Position numbers and translations under genes: made by a program. Shown piece after piece: positions 48,506 to 58,705 of a stretch of DNA of 64,000 nucleotides (within the stretch, counting starts at the first letter, position 1; every line of letters starts with the position of its first letter). The notes beneath the pieces are model-generated. The model had not been told where the DNA came from, searched no databases, and saw nothing but the letters and a program-made list of their open reading frames with translations. Source of the stretch: Photobacterium leiognathi (GTDB lineage Bacteria; Pseudomonadota; Gammaproteobacteria; Enterobacterales; Vibrionaceae); NCBI RefSeq assembly GCF_030685535.1, contig NZ_CP131601.1, forward strand, positions 2,790,001 to 2,854,000, given 5' to 3'.

Positions 48506-50785
48506 TTAAGCGTCAGTATCTGAGTCAGAACTAGCGTCTTTTGGTGAGTCAATTTCCATACGTGTTACACGTTGTAAGCCACGTGGTAGCATTGAACCAC
48601 GACGACCACGCTCACCACGGAAGTTATCTAAATCCGCAGGTTTTAAGCACAGCTTACGCTTACCTGCATGCAATGTGACATGAGTATCTGCACCAATCAC
48701 CGCAAGATAAGACAAGAACTCTTCTCGAGCTTTAGCACGTGCCGATGGAATATTGATGATCTTGTTACCCTTACCTTTACCCAGCTTTGGTAAATCTTTA
48801 ATCGGGAACAATAACATACGACCTTCATTAGTGATCGCTAAGATCTCGTCGCTATCAATATTATCAACAGGCTGAGGCGGTAATACAGCTGCATTTTCAG
48901 GTACGGTCAATAAGGCTTTACCGCTCTTATTCTTCGATACCATGTCCGTACTCTTACAGATGAAGCCGTAACCTGCATCCGATGCCATTAACCATAGTTG
49001 CTCATCTTCCGCCATCAACACTTGGCGCATATTTGTGCCCGGTGTTAAGTTCAAGCGACCTGTAATTGGCTCACCTTGGCTACGTGCTGACGGTAAACTA
49101 TGAGATTCTAACGCATAGCTTCGACCATCAGATCCTAGGAAGATAGCAGGCTGATTACTCTTACCTCGAGCATGAGCAAGGTAGTTATCACCAGACTTGT
49201 AGCTTAACGTGGTTGGGTCAACCTCATGACCTTTCGCATGACGGATCCAGCCTTTATCAGACAGTACAACGGTGATCGCTTCACTTGGAATCAAGTCACG
49301 CTCAGTCAGTGCTTTGGCTTCTTCACGCTCAACAAGCGGTGAACGACGCTCATCACCGTACTTTTCAGCATCAGATAGAATTTCTTTTTTGATCAGGGTA
49401 TTTAGACGACGCTCAGAGCCTAATAACTTCTCTAGCTGCTCACGCTCTTTAGAAAGTTCGTCTTGCTCACCACGGATCTTGATCTCTTCCAGTTTCGCTA
49501 ACTGACGCAGTTTAATTTCTAAAATCGCATCGGCTTGAATCGCAGATAAATCAAAACGTGACATTAACTCGGCTTTTGGATCATCTTCACTACGGATGAT
49601 TTCAATCACTTCATCAATGTTTAAGTAAGCAGCCAGTAAGCCTTCTAAAATGTGCAGACGCGCAATCACTTTGTCTAAACGGTATTGCAGACGACGACGC
49701 ACAGTAGTACGACGGTACTCTAACCATTCAGCAATGATTTGTACTAAACCTTTTACTTGCGGACGACCATCAAGACCAAGCATGTTCAAGTTGGCACGAA
49801 AACTCTTTTCTAAATCTGTTGAAGCAAACAGGTGATTCATCAACTGCTCGCAATCAATACGATTAGAACGTGGCACAATCACGATACGAGTGGGATTTTC
49901 GTGATCAGATTCATCACGAAGATCTTCCACCATTGGCAATTTCTTCGCACGCATTTGGCTTGCGATTTGCTCAAGTAATTTCGCACCGGATGTTTGGTGT
50001 GGCAGCGCAGTAATAACGATATCACCGCTCTCTTTATGCCAAACCGCACGCATTTTAATGCTGCCACGACCGCTCTTGTAGACTTTCTTTAAGTCTGCTT
50101 TCGAAGTAATGATTTCCGCTTCTGTTGGGTAATCAGGACCTTGAACAAATTCCATCAGCGCATCAAGATCCGCTTTTGGATTATCAATCATATGTACTGC
50201 CGCATTTGCCACTTCACGGGCATTATGCGGTGGGATATCTGTCGCCATACCAACGGCAATACCCGTCACGCCATTAAGCAAAATATGCGGCAGACGTGCT
50301 GGCAACATTTTTGGCTCTTGCATGGTACCGTCAAAGTTCGGAACCCAATCAGCCGTACCTTGACCTAGCTCAGAAAGCAGCACTTCAGAAAAACGAGACA
50401 AACGTGATTCGGTATAACGCATCGCCGCGAATGATTTCGGATCATCCGGAGCCCCCCAGTTACCTTGACCGTCAACCAGTGGGTAGCGGTAAGAGAACGG
50501 CTGCGCCATCAATACCATGGCTTCATAACAAGCTGAATCACCGTGTGGGTGGTATTTACCTAGTACGTCACCGACGGTACGAGCAGATTTTTTATATTTT
50601 GCTGTCGCACTTAAACCCAGTTCTGACATCGCATAAACAATACGACGTTGTACTGGTTTTAAACCATCGCCGATAAACGGCAAGGCACGATCCATGATCA
50701 CGTACATGGAGTAATTTAAATAAGCGTCTTCAGTAAACTTCCTTAGCGGAAGCTGTTCAACGCCATCCATTGAGACATCTGTCAT
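48506..50785 (-). CDS. parC: DNA topoisomerase IV subunit A
   Basis: A 759-aa subunit that breaks and rejoins DNA to decatenate daughter chromosomes. The active-site tyrosine is Y124 in [10 protein letters not shown]. The quinolone-resistance region reads [12 protein letters not shown] with S84 and E88, the equivalents of E. coli Ser80 and Glu84, unchanged, so no classical resistance change is seen. The C-terminal beta-pinwheel is present. A 75-base gap separates it from parE upstream. Confidence 0.97.
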   Translation of the reverse strand: MTDVSMDGVEQLPLRKFTEDAYLNYSMYVIMDRALPFIGDGLKPVQRRIVYAMSELGLSATAKYKKSARTVGDVLGKYHPHGDSACYEAMVLMAQPFSYRYPLVDGQGNWGAPDDPKSFAAMRYTESRLSRFSEVLLSELGQGTADWVPNFDGTMQEPKMLPARLPHILLNGVTGIAVGMATDIPPHNAREVANAAVHMIDNPKADLDALMEFVQGPDYPTEAEIITSKADLKKVYKSGRGSIKMRAVWHKESGDIVITALPHQTSGAKLLEQIASQMRAKKLPMVEDLRDESDHENPTRIVIVPRSNRIDCEQLMNHLFASTDLEKSFRANLNMLGLDGRPQVKGLVQIIAEWLEYRRTTVRRRLQYRLDKVIARLHILEGLLAAYLNIDEVIEIIRSEDDPKAELMSRFDLSAIQADAILEIKLRQLAKLEEIKIRGEQDELSKEREQLEKLLGSERRLNTLIKKEILSDAEKYGDERRSPLVEREEAKALTERDLIPSEAITVVLSDKGWIRHAKGHEVDPTTLSYKSGDNYLAHARGKSNQPAIFLGSDGRSYALESHSLPSARSQGEPITGRLNLTPGTNMRQVLMAEDEQLWLMASDAGYGFICKSTDMVSKNKSGKALLTVPENAAVLPPQPVDNIDSDEILAITNEGRMLLFPIKDLPKLGKGKGNKIINIPSARAKAREEFLSYLAVIGADTHVTLHAGKRKLCLKPADLDNFRGERGRRGSMLPRGLQRVTRMEIDSPKDASSDSDTDA

Positions 50786-50860
50786 CGTAAGATAATCCGT
50801 CTTTAATTTTGCTTATCCGCAAGCCATTGCCTGCGGATGAAATAGAGTAGAAAAAGCTGC

Positions 50861-52744
50861 TTATACTTCAGCCATATCGCCTTTGCTTTGTAACCAATGA
50901 CGACGATCTTCGGCACGCTTTTTACCTAAAAGCATATCCATCATTTCGTTCGTTTCACTGTCATCATCAATGGTCAGCTGGACTAAGCGGCGAGTGTTTG
51001 GATCCATGGTCGTTTCACGCAGCTGCAGTGGGTTCATCTCACCCAGACCTTTAAATCGCTGTACGTTAACTTTGCCACGTTTGCCTTTTAGGCGATCTAA
51101 AATGCCGTTTTTCTCAGCTTCATCAAGGGCGTAGTACACTTCTTTACCCAAGTCGATACGATACAGTGGTGGCATTGCGATAAACACGTGACAAGCACGT
51201 ACTAGCGCTTCAAAGTGCTTCATAAATAGCGCACAAAGTAGGGTTGCGATATGAAGACCATCGGAGTCCGCATCGGCAAGAACACAGATCTTACCGTAAC
51301 GTAAGCCGCTTAAATCATCGCTATCCGGATCAATACCTAACGCTACCGAAATATCATGGACTTCTTGTGATGCCAGTACCTGATCTGCTGACACTTCCCA
51401 TGTGTTTAGGATCTTACCGCGAAGTGGCATGATCGCTTGATACATACGATCACGTGCTTGTTTCGCAGAGCCACCTGCCGAGTCACCCTCTACTAGGAAT
51501 AATTCGGTACGGTTAAGATCTTGTTGTGAACAGTCAGCCAATTTACCTGGCAGTGCAGGACCTGAAGCGATCTTCTTACGGACAACCTTTTTGCTGGCGC
51601 GCATACGACGATGGGCATTCGCAATACACACTTCAGCCAGTTGTTCAGCCAGTTGTGGGCGCTCGTTTAACCATAAGCTAAAGGCATCTTTCACCACACC
51701 TGAAACAAATGCAGCACATTGACGTGACGATAAACGCTCTTTGGTTTGGCCTGCAAATTGCGGATCTTGGATTTTTACTGATAGTACGTAAGCACAGCGA
51801 TCCCAGATATCATCAGCAGTTAGCTTTACACCACGAGGTAATAAATTGCGGAATTCACAGAACTCACGCATCGCATCAAGCAAGCCCTGACGCAGACCAT
51901 TAACGTGGGTACCACCTTGGGCGGTAGGAATAAGGTTAACGTAACTTTCAGTGATCAGTTCACCACCTTCAGGTAGCCACAATAGTGCCCAATCAGCCGC
52001 TTCCGTTTGTGCGCTAAATACGCCTGTAAATGGTTCTTCTGGCAGTAAGGTATAACCTTTAACACCTTCCGCAAGGTAATCTTTCAGGCCATCTTCGTAA
52101 CACCAACGAATAGTTTCATCAGTGATTTTATTAGTGAAAACAATCTCTAAACCCGGGCATAGTACTGCCTTCGCTTTAAGATTGCTCTTAAGGCGAGATA
52201 CTGAGAATTTTGCGCTATCGAAATATTTTGCATCCGGCCAGAAATGAACACGAGTACCTTTCGCACGACGACCACAAGTGCCAATCACTTCAAGTTCAGA
52301 AACTTTATCGCCGTTTTCAAAGGCAATTTGATAAACCTGACCATCACGTTTTACCGTGACTTCAACACGTTTAGAAAGGGCGTTTACTACCGAGATACCC
52401 ACCCCGTGTAGACCACCAGAGAATTGGTAGTTTTTACCAGAGAATTTACCACCGGCGTGCAGCTTACATAAGATCAGCTCAACCCCTGATACCCCTTCTT
52501 CAGGGTGAATATCAACAGGCATACCACGACCATCATCGACGACTTCTAACGATTGATCGGCATGTAGGATCACTTCAACTTTGCGGGCATGTCCAGCCAA
52601 TGCTTCATCGACACTGTTATCGATAACTTCTTGACCTAAATGGTTAGGTCTCGCCGTGTCGGTATACATACCTGGACGGCGACGTACTGGCTCAAGGCCA
52701 TTAAGAACCTCAATGGCTCCAGCGTTATAGCTTTGATCTGTCAT
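50861..52744 (-). CDS. parE: DNA topoisomerase IV subunit B
   Basis: A 627-aa ATPase subunit. The GHKL ATP site shows DNSVDEALAGH and DGRGMP, and the lid shows GGLHGVGISVVNA. The TOPRIM domain carries EGDSAGGSAKQARDR and DADSDG. The length is standard. It is transcribed ahead of parC, giving both subunits from one strand. Confidence 0.97.
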   Translation of the reverse strand: MTDQSYNAGAIEVLNGLEPVRRRPGMYTDTARPNHLGQEVIDNSVDEALAGHARKVEVILHADQSLEVVDDGRGMPVDIHPEEGVSGVELILCKLHAGGKFSGKNYQFSGGLHGVGISVVNALSKRVEVTVKRDGQVYQIAFENGDKVSELEVIGTCGRRAKGTRVHFWPDAKYFDSAKFSVSRLKSNLKAKAVLCPGLEIVFTNKITDETIRWCYEDGLKDYLAEGVKGYTLLPEEPFTGVFSAQTEAADWALLWLPEGGELITESYVNLIPTAQGGTHVNGLRQGLLDAMREFCEFRNLLPRGVKLTADDIWDRCAYVLSVKIQDPQFAGQTKERLSSRQCAAFVSGVVKDAFSLWLNERPQLAEQLAEVCIANAHRRMRASKKVVRKKIASGPALPGKLADCSQQDLNRTELFLVEGDSAGGSAKQARDRMYQAIMPLRGKILNTWEVSADQVLASQEVHDISVALGIDPDSDDLSGLRYGKICVLADADSDGLHIATLLCALFMKHFEALVRACHVFIAMPPLYRIDLGKEVYYALDEAEKNGILDRLKGKRGKVNVQRFKGLGEMNPLQLRETTMDPNTRRLVQLTIDDDSETNEMMDMLLGKKRAEDRRHWLQSKGDMAEV

Positions 52745-52961
52745 ATCACTGAAATTTACGGGAAAATTTTGAAAATAATAGTCAGTAACCCAGCCTTATA
52801 TGTCAAGTTATGGGAAACATTAAGGCTCACGACTGTGAGTTCTGACGCGCTTATCAATAAGCACCTCAGGGTAAATATGTTTTAGAAATACAAACAATGA
52901 TAGAGAGTATATAGTGACTCTCGCCTGCTAGCGAATGCTAAACATGGCATTATTGTCGATG

Positions 52962-53543
52962 TTATAGATCTAAGAATTGGATGATGGCGGCAGGAAATCG
53001 TTCAAAATTAACGAAACTATGATCGCCATTAGGCTCAATAGTGAGCTTAGATTGTGCGTATTTGGTAACAGCTTGGCGATAATCTAGCACTTCATCGGCT
53101 TCTTGCAGTAATACCCACAAACGTTCTGGATAGGTTATCGTTTCCACATCAAGTTGCTGTAATTGTGCCATGTGCTCTGGCACTAACACATACTCTTCGC
53201 CGCTGTATGGGTTTTGCTGAGCCCCTAAATAATCAACTAGCAGCTCATAAGGTCTAACGGCAGGGTTTACTAGTACCGCAGGCACATCAAATCGTTCACT
53301 CAGCCATGTACACAAGTATCCACCGAGCGAACTACCTACTAAACCAACCTTGTTATCACCGCCTTTTAAGCTATCCATGAGCTGTGTTAAATACTCAGCA
53401 GCATCATTGGGGTAGCTTGGCAGTTGCGGCATCACTAACTGAATATCTGGGCGATGTGCCGCACAATACTCAGCCATTTGTAGCGCTTTTAACGATTGTG
53501 GCGAGCTATTAAAGCCATGTAGATAAACAAGAACAGATTGCAT
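52962..53543 (-). CDS. yqiA: YqiA-type alpha/beta hydrolase (esterase)
   Basis: A 193-aa small esterase. The nucleophile elbow is GSSLGGY, the N-terminal YLHGFNSSPQS forms the oxyanion-hole loop, and the histidine is in NGDHSF. Its ATG overlaps the cpdA stop (TAATG). The order cpdA-yqiA-parE is conserved in gamma-proteobacteria. The natural substrate is not known. Confidence 0.9.
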   Translation of the reverse strand: MQSVLVYLHGFNSSPQSLKALQMAEYCAAHRPDIQLVMPQLPSYPNDAAEYLTQLMDSLKGGDNKVGLVGSSLGGYLCTWLSERFDVPAVLVNPAVRPYELLVDYLGAQQNPYSGEEYVLVPEHMAQLQQLDVETITYPERLWVLLQEADEVLDYRQAVTKYAQSKLTIEPNGDHSFVNFERFPAAIIQFLDL

Positions 53544-54367
53544 TAGTAGCCTGCTGCATCAAAGGTGGGTTTAAACTGATCACCTTCAAGGCGGTGAACA
53601 TGAGTGATAACGTCGCCTTTCGGCGTTAATTCTAAATAACGCCAACCCGGATTTTCTTGGTCTAGCGCAAAATCATCAGAGTCCGGCAAAAATTGAATGC
53701 ATGTTGATGGTGTCGCAAGTACTCGCACGCCGCGATACATGCGATCAAGCTCTTGGTGAATATGACCACAAAGGATAGCTTTAACTTGAGAATGCTTTTC
53801 AACCACTTCCCATAACGCATCATTGTTGTGTAATTGATGCTGATCGAGCCATGCACTGCCCGCAGGTAACGGATGATGATGCAATAACACTAATGCATGA
53901 CGCTCAGGGTATTGTGATAAGGCGTTATCAAGTAGCGCTAACTGCGCTTGAGATAATTGACCATGTGGCACTCCAGCAACTTGGCTGTCCAATAGGATCA
54001 TTTGCCAATGCTCGCCTACTAAAACTTGTTCACAAGGCTTAATCTGTTCTGATGGTAAAACAGATGCCATGGTTGGCTGATAATCGTGATTGCCCGGTAA
54101 CCAAAAACAAGGCTGCGACCAACGGGCAATACCACCAGCAAATTCTTGATAAGACTCTGGCGTATGATCTTGAGAAATATCACCTGTTGCAACAATAGCA
54201 TCAAATTCACGTGCAACCGTATCTACCGCATCTAACACGGCATGAAAACTCTTCTGTGTTGCCACCCCCAGTAATGAACCGGATTCATTGGCAAACAAAT
54301 GGGTATCTGTAATTTGAAGAAGAACCACACTTTCTGGGTTCGTCTGAGGCAGCAAATAGGTCTGCAA
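53543..54367 (-). CDS. cpdA: 3',5'-cyclic AMP phosphodiesterase
   Basis: A 274-aa class III phosphodiesterase that hydrolyses cAMP and so lowers CRP activity. The metallophosphoesterase ligands are visible in order: ITDTHLF, ATGDISQD, LPGNHDY, LLHHHPLP and CGHIHQE. It is coupled to yqiA. cAMP level would influence the chitin operon at the left of the window through CRP; that is general knowledge of the pathway. Confidence 0.93.
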   Translation of the reverse strand: MQTYLLPQTNPESVVLLQITDTHLFANESGSLLGVATQKSFHAVLDAVDTVAREFDAIVATGDISQDHTPESYQEFAGGIARWSQPCFWLPGNHDYQPTMASVLPSEQIKPCEQVLVGEHWQMILLDSQVAGVPHGQLSQAQLALLDNALSQYPERHALVLLHHHPLPAGSAWLDQHQLHNNDALWEVVEKHSQVKAILCGHIHQELDRMYRGVRVLATPSTCIQFLPDSDDFALDQENPGWRYLELTPKGDVITHVHRLEGDQFKPTFDAAGY

Positions 54368-54405
54368 AACGTCAAAAACCTTGTCTTTAAATCAATCAAA
54401 TATAA

Positions 54406-54834
54406 TTAGCAAACAGATTGGTTGCTGATCCCATGGCGTAAACAATGGTTTAACCAATCACCTAAAAAACGATTTACTTGATGTTTCTCATCTTTCTGAT
54501 GCATTCGCAAGTTAGGATAATCATATATTGGCTTTAACCGAGAAATCTGCTGTGCAGAACACACTTCTGCGACTTTAGCGTCATGATAAAGCCTGATAGT
54601 TAACGAAGGGGAAAGATAATCAGCAACAGCTTGCTCCCCTTGTAACTCAAGAGAAATCATCGTGGTATAACGTGTCGACTCAATGATTTTTAGGCAGTAC
54701 ACATCATCACACACTCGATAAAACCTTTCATCACCCACCGCATCACTACGAGGCAATAACGGGAGCAACTTAGCATAATTGGTTTCGTACAAGCGCATCA
54801 AGCTTGATAAATCAACAGAGTACCGAGAATTCAA
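54406..54834 (-). CDS. yqiB: DUF1249 family protein YqiB
   Basis: A 142-aa soluble protein of the DUF1249 family. Its beginning YSVDLSSLMRLYETNYAKLL and the end of the core, RLKPIYDYPN, QKDEKHQVNRFLGDWL, are family landmarks. The function is unknown. It lies between nudF and cpdA with short gaps, so it belongs to the same operon. Confidence 0.88.
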   Translation of the reverse strand: MNSRYSVDLSSLMRLYETNYAKLLPLLPRSDAVGDERFYRVCDDVYCLKIIESTRYTTMISLELQGEQAVADYLSPSLTIRLYHDAKVAEVCSAQQISRLKPIYDYPNLRMHQKDEKHQVNRFLGDWLNHCLRHGISNQSVC

Positions 54835-54872
54835 AGATAAAATCCTTTAGGTCATCACGACCTTTTATTTGC

Positions 54873-55496
54873 CTATTTTTGCAGGCGTGAATAGTTAAGC
54901 TGTAACCATTGTAATGCAATAATGGAAGCTGCATTTTCAATTTTACCAGATTCTACCCACTCATAGGCTTGTTCACGCGATACTACGTGTACTCGGATAT
55001 CTTCACTTTCCTCAGCTAGGCCATGAATCCCACCTGCTTGCGTGCTATCCACAGTTCCAACAAAAATATCGAGCATTTCAGAACAACCACCAGAGCTTGA
55101 TAAGTAACGTGTTACCTGTTCCAACTCGGCAACGATTAAGCCTGCTTCTTCCACTGCTTCACGCTTTACGACATCTTTAGCTGACTCATCTTGGTGATCG
55201 ATCATCCCCGCAACAATTTCTAACTGCCAAGGTGCACAACCAGCGGCCATCGCCCCAACACGAAATTGTTCAATCAGCACCACTTCATCCGTGATAGGAT
55301 CATAAGGCAACAATGCAGCCGCATGTCCTCGTTCAAACATTTCACGACTGATTTCACCACTCCAGCCACCAGCAAAAAGTTTATGCCGAAAACGGTATTT
55401 CACCATTTTAAAGAAACCTTGATAAACCGTTTCTTTAACTAGGATATCGACATCTTCCATACCGAATGATTGCGGTTTTTCTGAATGCTGAGACAT
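54873..55496 (-). CDS. nudF: ADP-ribose pyrophosphatase
   Basis: A 207-aa Nudix hydrolase that splits ADP-ribose into AMP and ribose-5-phosphate. The Nudix box is GMIDHQDESAKDVVKREA then VEEAGL; the REAxEEAG core is intact, while the seventh residue is Asp where Glu is usual, followed directly by Glu. It is the first gene of the nudF-yqiB-cpdA-yqiA-parE unit and is divergent from tolC. Confidence 0.92.
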   Translation of the reverse strand: MSQHSEKPQSFGMEDVDILVKETVYQGFFKMVKYRFRHKLFAGGWSGEISREMFERGHAAALLPYDPITDEVVLIEQFRVGAMAAGCAPWQLEIVAGMIDHQDESAKDVVKREAVEEAGLIVAELEQVTRYLSSSGGCSEMLDIFVGTVDSTQAGGIHGLAEESEDIRVHVVSREQAYEWVESGKIENAASIIALQWLQLNYSRLQK

Positions 55497-55813
55497 GATG
55501 TTTCCCTAAATAAATTCAGTGTGCCAAGTCGCAATAATTAATTTACAGCCTAAAAAAGCAGAGAAGATTGACTATTTTTTCATTCAATTGCTTTATCAGC
55601 AATGATTTACTTCAACAAATTTGATAAACCTTACACCTTTTTTTAATCTCCGTGGTGTATTGTATAATTCGCAAGCAGCATAAATGAAAAATAAACCGTT
55701 TTATTTACGTAAATATTTGCAATGATCAGTTTCAAGCAAGGCAGGTTAAGGTAAACTGTCTCTATATTTTTATTTTGCACTCATTTTTGTCAGCAAGACC
55801 AGGAAAGGCATCC
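55497..55813. other. nudF-tolC divergent promoter region
   Basis: A 317-base gap with no gene. On +, TGTATTGTATAATTCGC around 55652-55668 contains a good TATAAT -10 box that could serve tolC, though its -35 is poor. I saw no recognisable mar/rob/sox box. Confidence 0.4.
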
Positions 55814-57103
55814 ATGAAAAAATTGCTTCCAATCGTTATCAGCCTTGCATTTGGCTCACTCAGTCAATCAGCATTTGCTGATGATCTCGCACAAATTTAT
55901 CAGCAAGCGAAACAAAATGATCCACAACTGCTAAAAGCCGCGGCAGATAAAGATGCAGCCTTTGAAGCAATTAATTCATCTCGTAGTACCTTGCTACCAC
56001 AAATCAACTTAACGGCGGGCTACAATACTTTCCATCTTGATGCAAAGAACAAACAAGACGGTTTTAATGCGGGTGTTGCTTTAACTCAAGAAATTTACAA
56101 TCGTTCAAGCTGGATTAACTTAGATATTTCAGAAAAAGAGGCTCGCCAAAGTGATGCTGCTTATGCTGTACAACAACAAGGTTTGATCCTTCGCGTTTCA
56201 GAAGCATACTTCAACGTGCTAAAAGCAAAAGATGATTTAAAATTCGTAGAAGCTGAAAAAGCAGCGGTAGGTCGTCAGCTAGAGCAAGTAAAACAACGCT
56301 TTGAAGTGGGTCTATCTGCCATTACTGACGTCCATGATGCTCAAGCACAATACGATAGCGTACTTGCTAACGTGATCATCAAAGAAAACGAAGTGGCGAA
56401 TAGCTACGAAGCACTACGTGAAATCACAGGTCAAGATTACACATCAATTGACACTCTAAACACTAAGACATTTGCAGCAAGTAAATTACCACAATCTGCA
56501 GATTCTTTAGTGAAAACAGCACAAACAGAGAACCTAACCCTATTAGCTTCTCGTATTGGTCAAGATGTTGCTCGTGATAAGATTTCTCTTGCTGATTCAG
56601 GTCACCTACCAACGTTATCTTTTGAATCAGGCTATAGCTACGATAAAACAGCAATGCCTGCAGTTGATGAAGGTACTTTAACTGCTGGTATTAAAATGAA
56701 CCTCCCTGTTTACAACGGCGGTAATACAACATCGCAAGTTAAACAGGCTCAATACAGTTATGTTGCTGCAAGCGAAGAGCTTGAAGGCCAATACCGTACT
56801 GTTGTAAAAAATGTACGTAACTACTACAACAACATCAATGCACAAATTGGTGCTATTCACGCTTACCAACAGTCTGTGATTTCTGCAAAATCTGCATTAG
56901 AAGCAACAGAAGCAGGTTTCGATGTAGGTACACGTACCATTGTTGACGTACTAGACTCAACTCGTCGTCTATACCAGGCAAATAGCCAATTAGCGAATGC
57001 ACGTTACGATTACATTCTTGCTCAACTACAGCTAAAACAAGCCGTAGGTACGCTAAGTGAGCAAGATATCGTTGATATCAACAAAGGCTTAGTACAAAAC
57101 TAA
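55814..57103 (+). CDS. tolC: Outer membrane channel protein TolC
   Basis: A 429-aa outer-membrane efflux duct used by type I secretion and RND/MFS drug pumps. The ATG at 55814 after AGGAAAGG gives a signal peptide MKKLLPIVISLAFGSLS, cleaved after AFA before DDLAQIYQQA. Two internally similar halves of long helices and short beta segments are visible, and the C-terminal part has VDVLDSTRRLYQANSQLANA, a family hallmark. It is shorter than E. coli TolC (493 aa) because the C-terminal tail is absent, which is normal for Vibrio. Confidence 0.95.
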   Translation: MKKLLPIVISLAFGSLSQSAFADDLAQIYQQAKQNDPQLLKAAADKDAAFEAINSSRSTLLPQINLTAGYNTFHLDAKNKQDGFNAGVALTQEIYNRSSWINLDISEKEARQSDAAYAVQQQGLILRVSEAYFNVLKAKDDLKFVEAEKAAVGRQLEQVKQRFEVGLSAITDVHDAQAQYDSVLANVIIKENEVANSYEALREITGQDYTSIDTLNTKTFAASKLPQSADSLVKTAQTENLTLLASRIGQDVARDKISLADSGHLPTLSFESGYSYDKTAMPAVDEGTLTAGIKMNLPVYNGGNTTSQVKQAQYSYVAASEELEGQYRTVVKNVRNYYNNINAQIGAIHAYQQSVISAKSALEATEAGFDVGTRTIVDVLDSTRRLYQANSQLANARYDYILAQLQLKQAVGTLSEQDIVDINKGLVQN

Positions 57104-57127
57104 TACTTTGTTTAACCAACACGAAAA

Positions 57128-57158
57128 ACAAAAAAGCGCCTCTCGGCGCTTTTTTATT
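57128..57158. terminator. Bidirectional terminator between tolC and hldE
   Basis: AAAAAGCGCC/GGCGCTTTTT with loop TCTC (57131-57154), with an A run on the left and T run on the right. Confidence 0.92.
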
Positions 57159-57196
57159 ATCTGTAGTTTTGCTACTAAGCAATCATAATCAACGTC

Positions 57197-58627
57197 TTAA
57201 CCACGTCCACCACGGATCGCTTCAATAATCTTAGTGGTTGAGCAACCATCTTCAAAGTTCAGCACCAGTACCTGTCCACCAGCAGCAATCACTTCTTTAC
57301 CACCAGCAATGTCTTCAGGCTTATAGTCACCGCCTTTAACAAGAAGGCTTGGTAGCACTTCACTGATCAAGCGTTGTGGGGTTTGCTCGGTAAATGGTAC
57401 TACCCAATCGACCGCACCAAGACCGGCTAACACAGCCATACGACGATCTTCTGGGTTTACTGGACGACCGGGGCCTTTTAACTCTTTCACTGAACTATCA
57501 GAATTCACCGCAACGATGAGACGATCGCCTAATTTCGCCGCTTCTGTTAAGTAAGCGACATGCCCAGCATGCAAGATATCAAAACAACCGTTCGTCATAA
57601 CCACAGTTTCACCACGTGCTCGTGCCGCTTTTACTGCTTGAATCAACTGAGGTTCAGAAATAACGCCGTAGCCACTATCTTGGCTACCATGAATCGCATT
57701 AGTTAATTCAATGGTAGATAGCGTTGATGTACCTAGTTTACCAACCACAACACCTGCTGCAGCATTAGCTAACTTACAACAATCAGATAACGATTTACCT
57801 GCTGCTAAAGAAGCAGCGAGCACAGAAATTACCGTATCACCGGCACCTGTTACGTCATACACTTCTTGTGCCTGCGTTGGCATGTGCAGTGGCTCTTGGC
57901 CTTTTTGCAGTAACGTCATACCGTGCTCAGAGCGAGTCACTAACAGCGCTTCAAAATCAAATTTATCAATAAGGCCTAGACCTTTCTCAACTAAATCTTC
58001 ATCTGATGTTACTTTCCCCACCACCGCTTCAAACTCAGATAAGTTAGGTGTTAATAAGGTTGCACCACGATAACGTTCAAAATCAGAACCTTTAGGATCG
58101 ATCAATACAGGTACACTAGCTTCACGAGCTAATTGAATCATGCTTTGTACATGCTCTAACGCACCTTTCGCATAATCCGATAAAATCACCGCTTTCACAT
58201 CAGCCAATGACTGCTTCATTCGTGCTAACATTGGTGCAGGATCGACGTTATGGAAACCTTCTTCAAAGTCCAAACGGATCAACTGCTGACCACGACTCAT
58301 CACACGTAACTTAGTAATGGTTGGGTACTCAGGAAGAGAAACAAAGTCACAAAAAACATTCAATGATGAAAGTTTTTCCGTTAACGCTTTAGCTGGCTCA
58401 TCAATACCCGTTAAACCTACCAATTTAGCGTGACCACCTAAAGCTGCAATGTTCATTGCAACGTTAGCTGCGCCGCCCGGGCGTTCTTCAATCTGATCAA
58501 CCTTTACTACAGGTACAGGTGCTTCTGGGGAAATACGACCAGTCGGTCCCGTCCAGTAACGGTCCAACATAACATCACCAACAATCAACACACCTGCTTG
58601 GTTATAATCAGGAAGGGTCAGTTTCAT
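57197..58627 (-). CDS. hldE: Bifunctional heptose-7-phosphate kinase / heptose-1-phosphate adenylyltransferase
   Basis: A 476-aa two-domain enzyme of ADP-heptose synthesis for the LPS inner core. Residues 1-320 are a ribokinase-type kinase ([29 protein letters not shown]); residues 340-476 are a nucleotidyltransferase with the HIGH-like [14 protein letters not shown]. Both active sites look complete. It lies downstream of glnE on -, as in E. coli and Vibrio, after a 78-base gap. Confidence 0.96.
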   Translation of the reverse strand: MKLTLPDYNQAGVLIVGDVMLDRYWTGPTGRISPEAPVPVVKVDQIEERPGGAANVAMNIAALGGHAKLVGLTGIDEPAKALTEKLSSLNVFCDFVSLPEYPTITKLRVMSRGQQLIRLDFEEGFHNVDPAPMLARMKQSLADVKAVILSDYAKGALEHVQSMIQLAREASVPVLIDPKGSDFERYRGATLLTPNLSEFEAVVGKVTSDEDLVEKGLGLIDKFDFEALLVTRSEHGMTLLQKGQEPLHMPTQAQEVYDVTGAGDTVISVLAASLAAGKSLSDCCKLANAAAGVVVGKLGTSTLSTIELTNAIHGSQDSGYGVISEPQLIQAVKAARARGETVVMTNGCFDILHAGHVAYLTEAAKLGDRLIVAVNSDSSVKELKGPGRPVNPEDRRMAVLAGLGAVDWVVPFTEQTPQRLISEVLPSLLVKGGDYKPEDIAGGKEVIAAGGQVLVLNFEDGCSTTKIIEAIRGGRG

Positions 58628-58705
58628 TTTTTTCTCCGGGAATGTGAAAACGCTCAGATACTAGCATAAACTAAAATTAAGATGCATCAGGACAATGTTA
58701 TTCCA

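Noticed and set aside
48506..52744. Quinolone-resistance changes in topoisomerase IV
   Set aside because: The ParC positions equal to Ser80 and Glu84 of E. coli are wild type, and nothing suspicious stands out in ParE.
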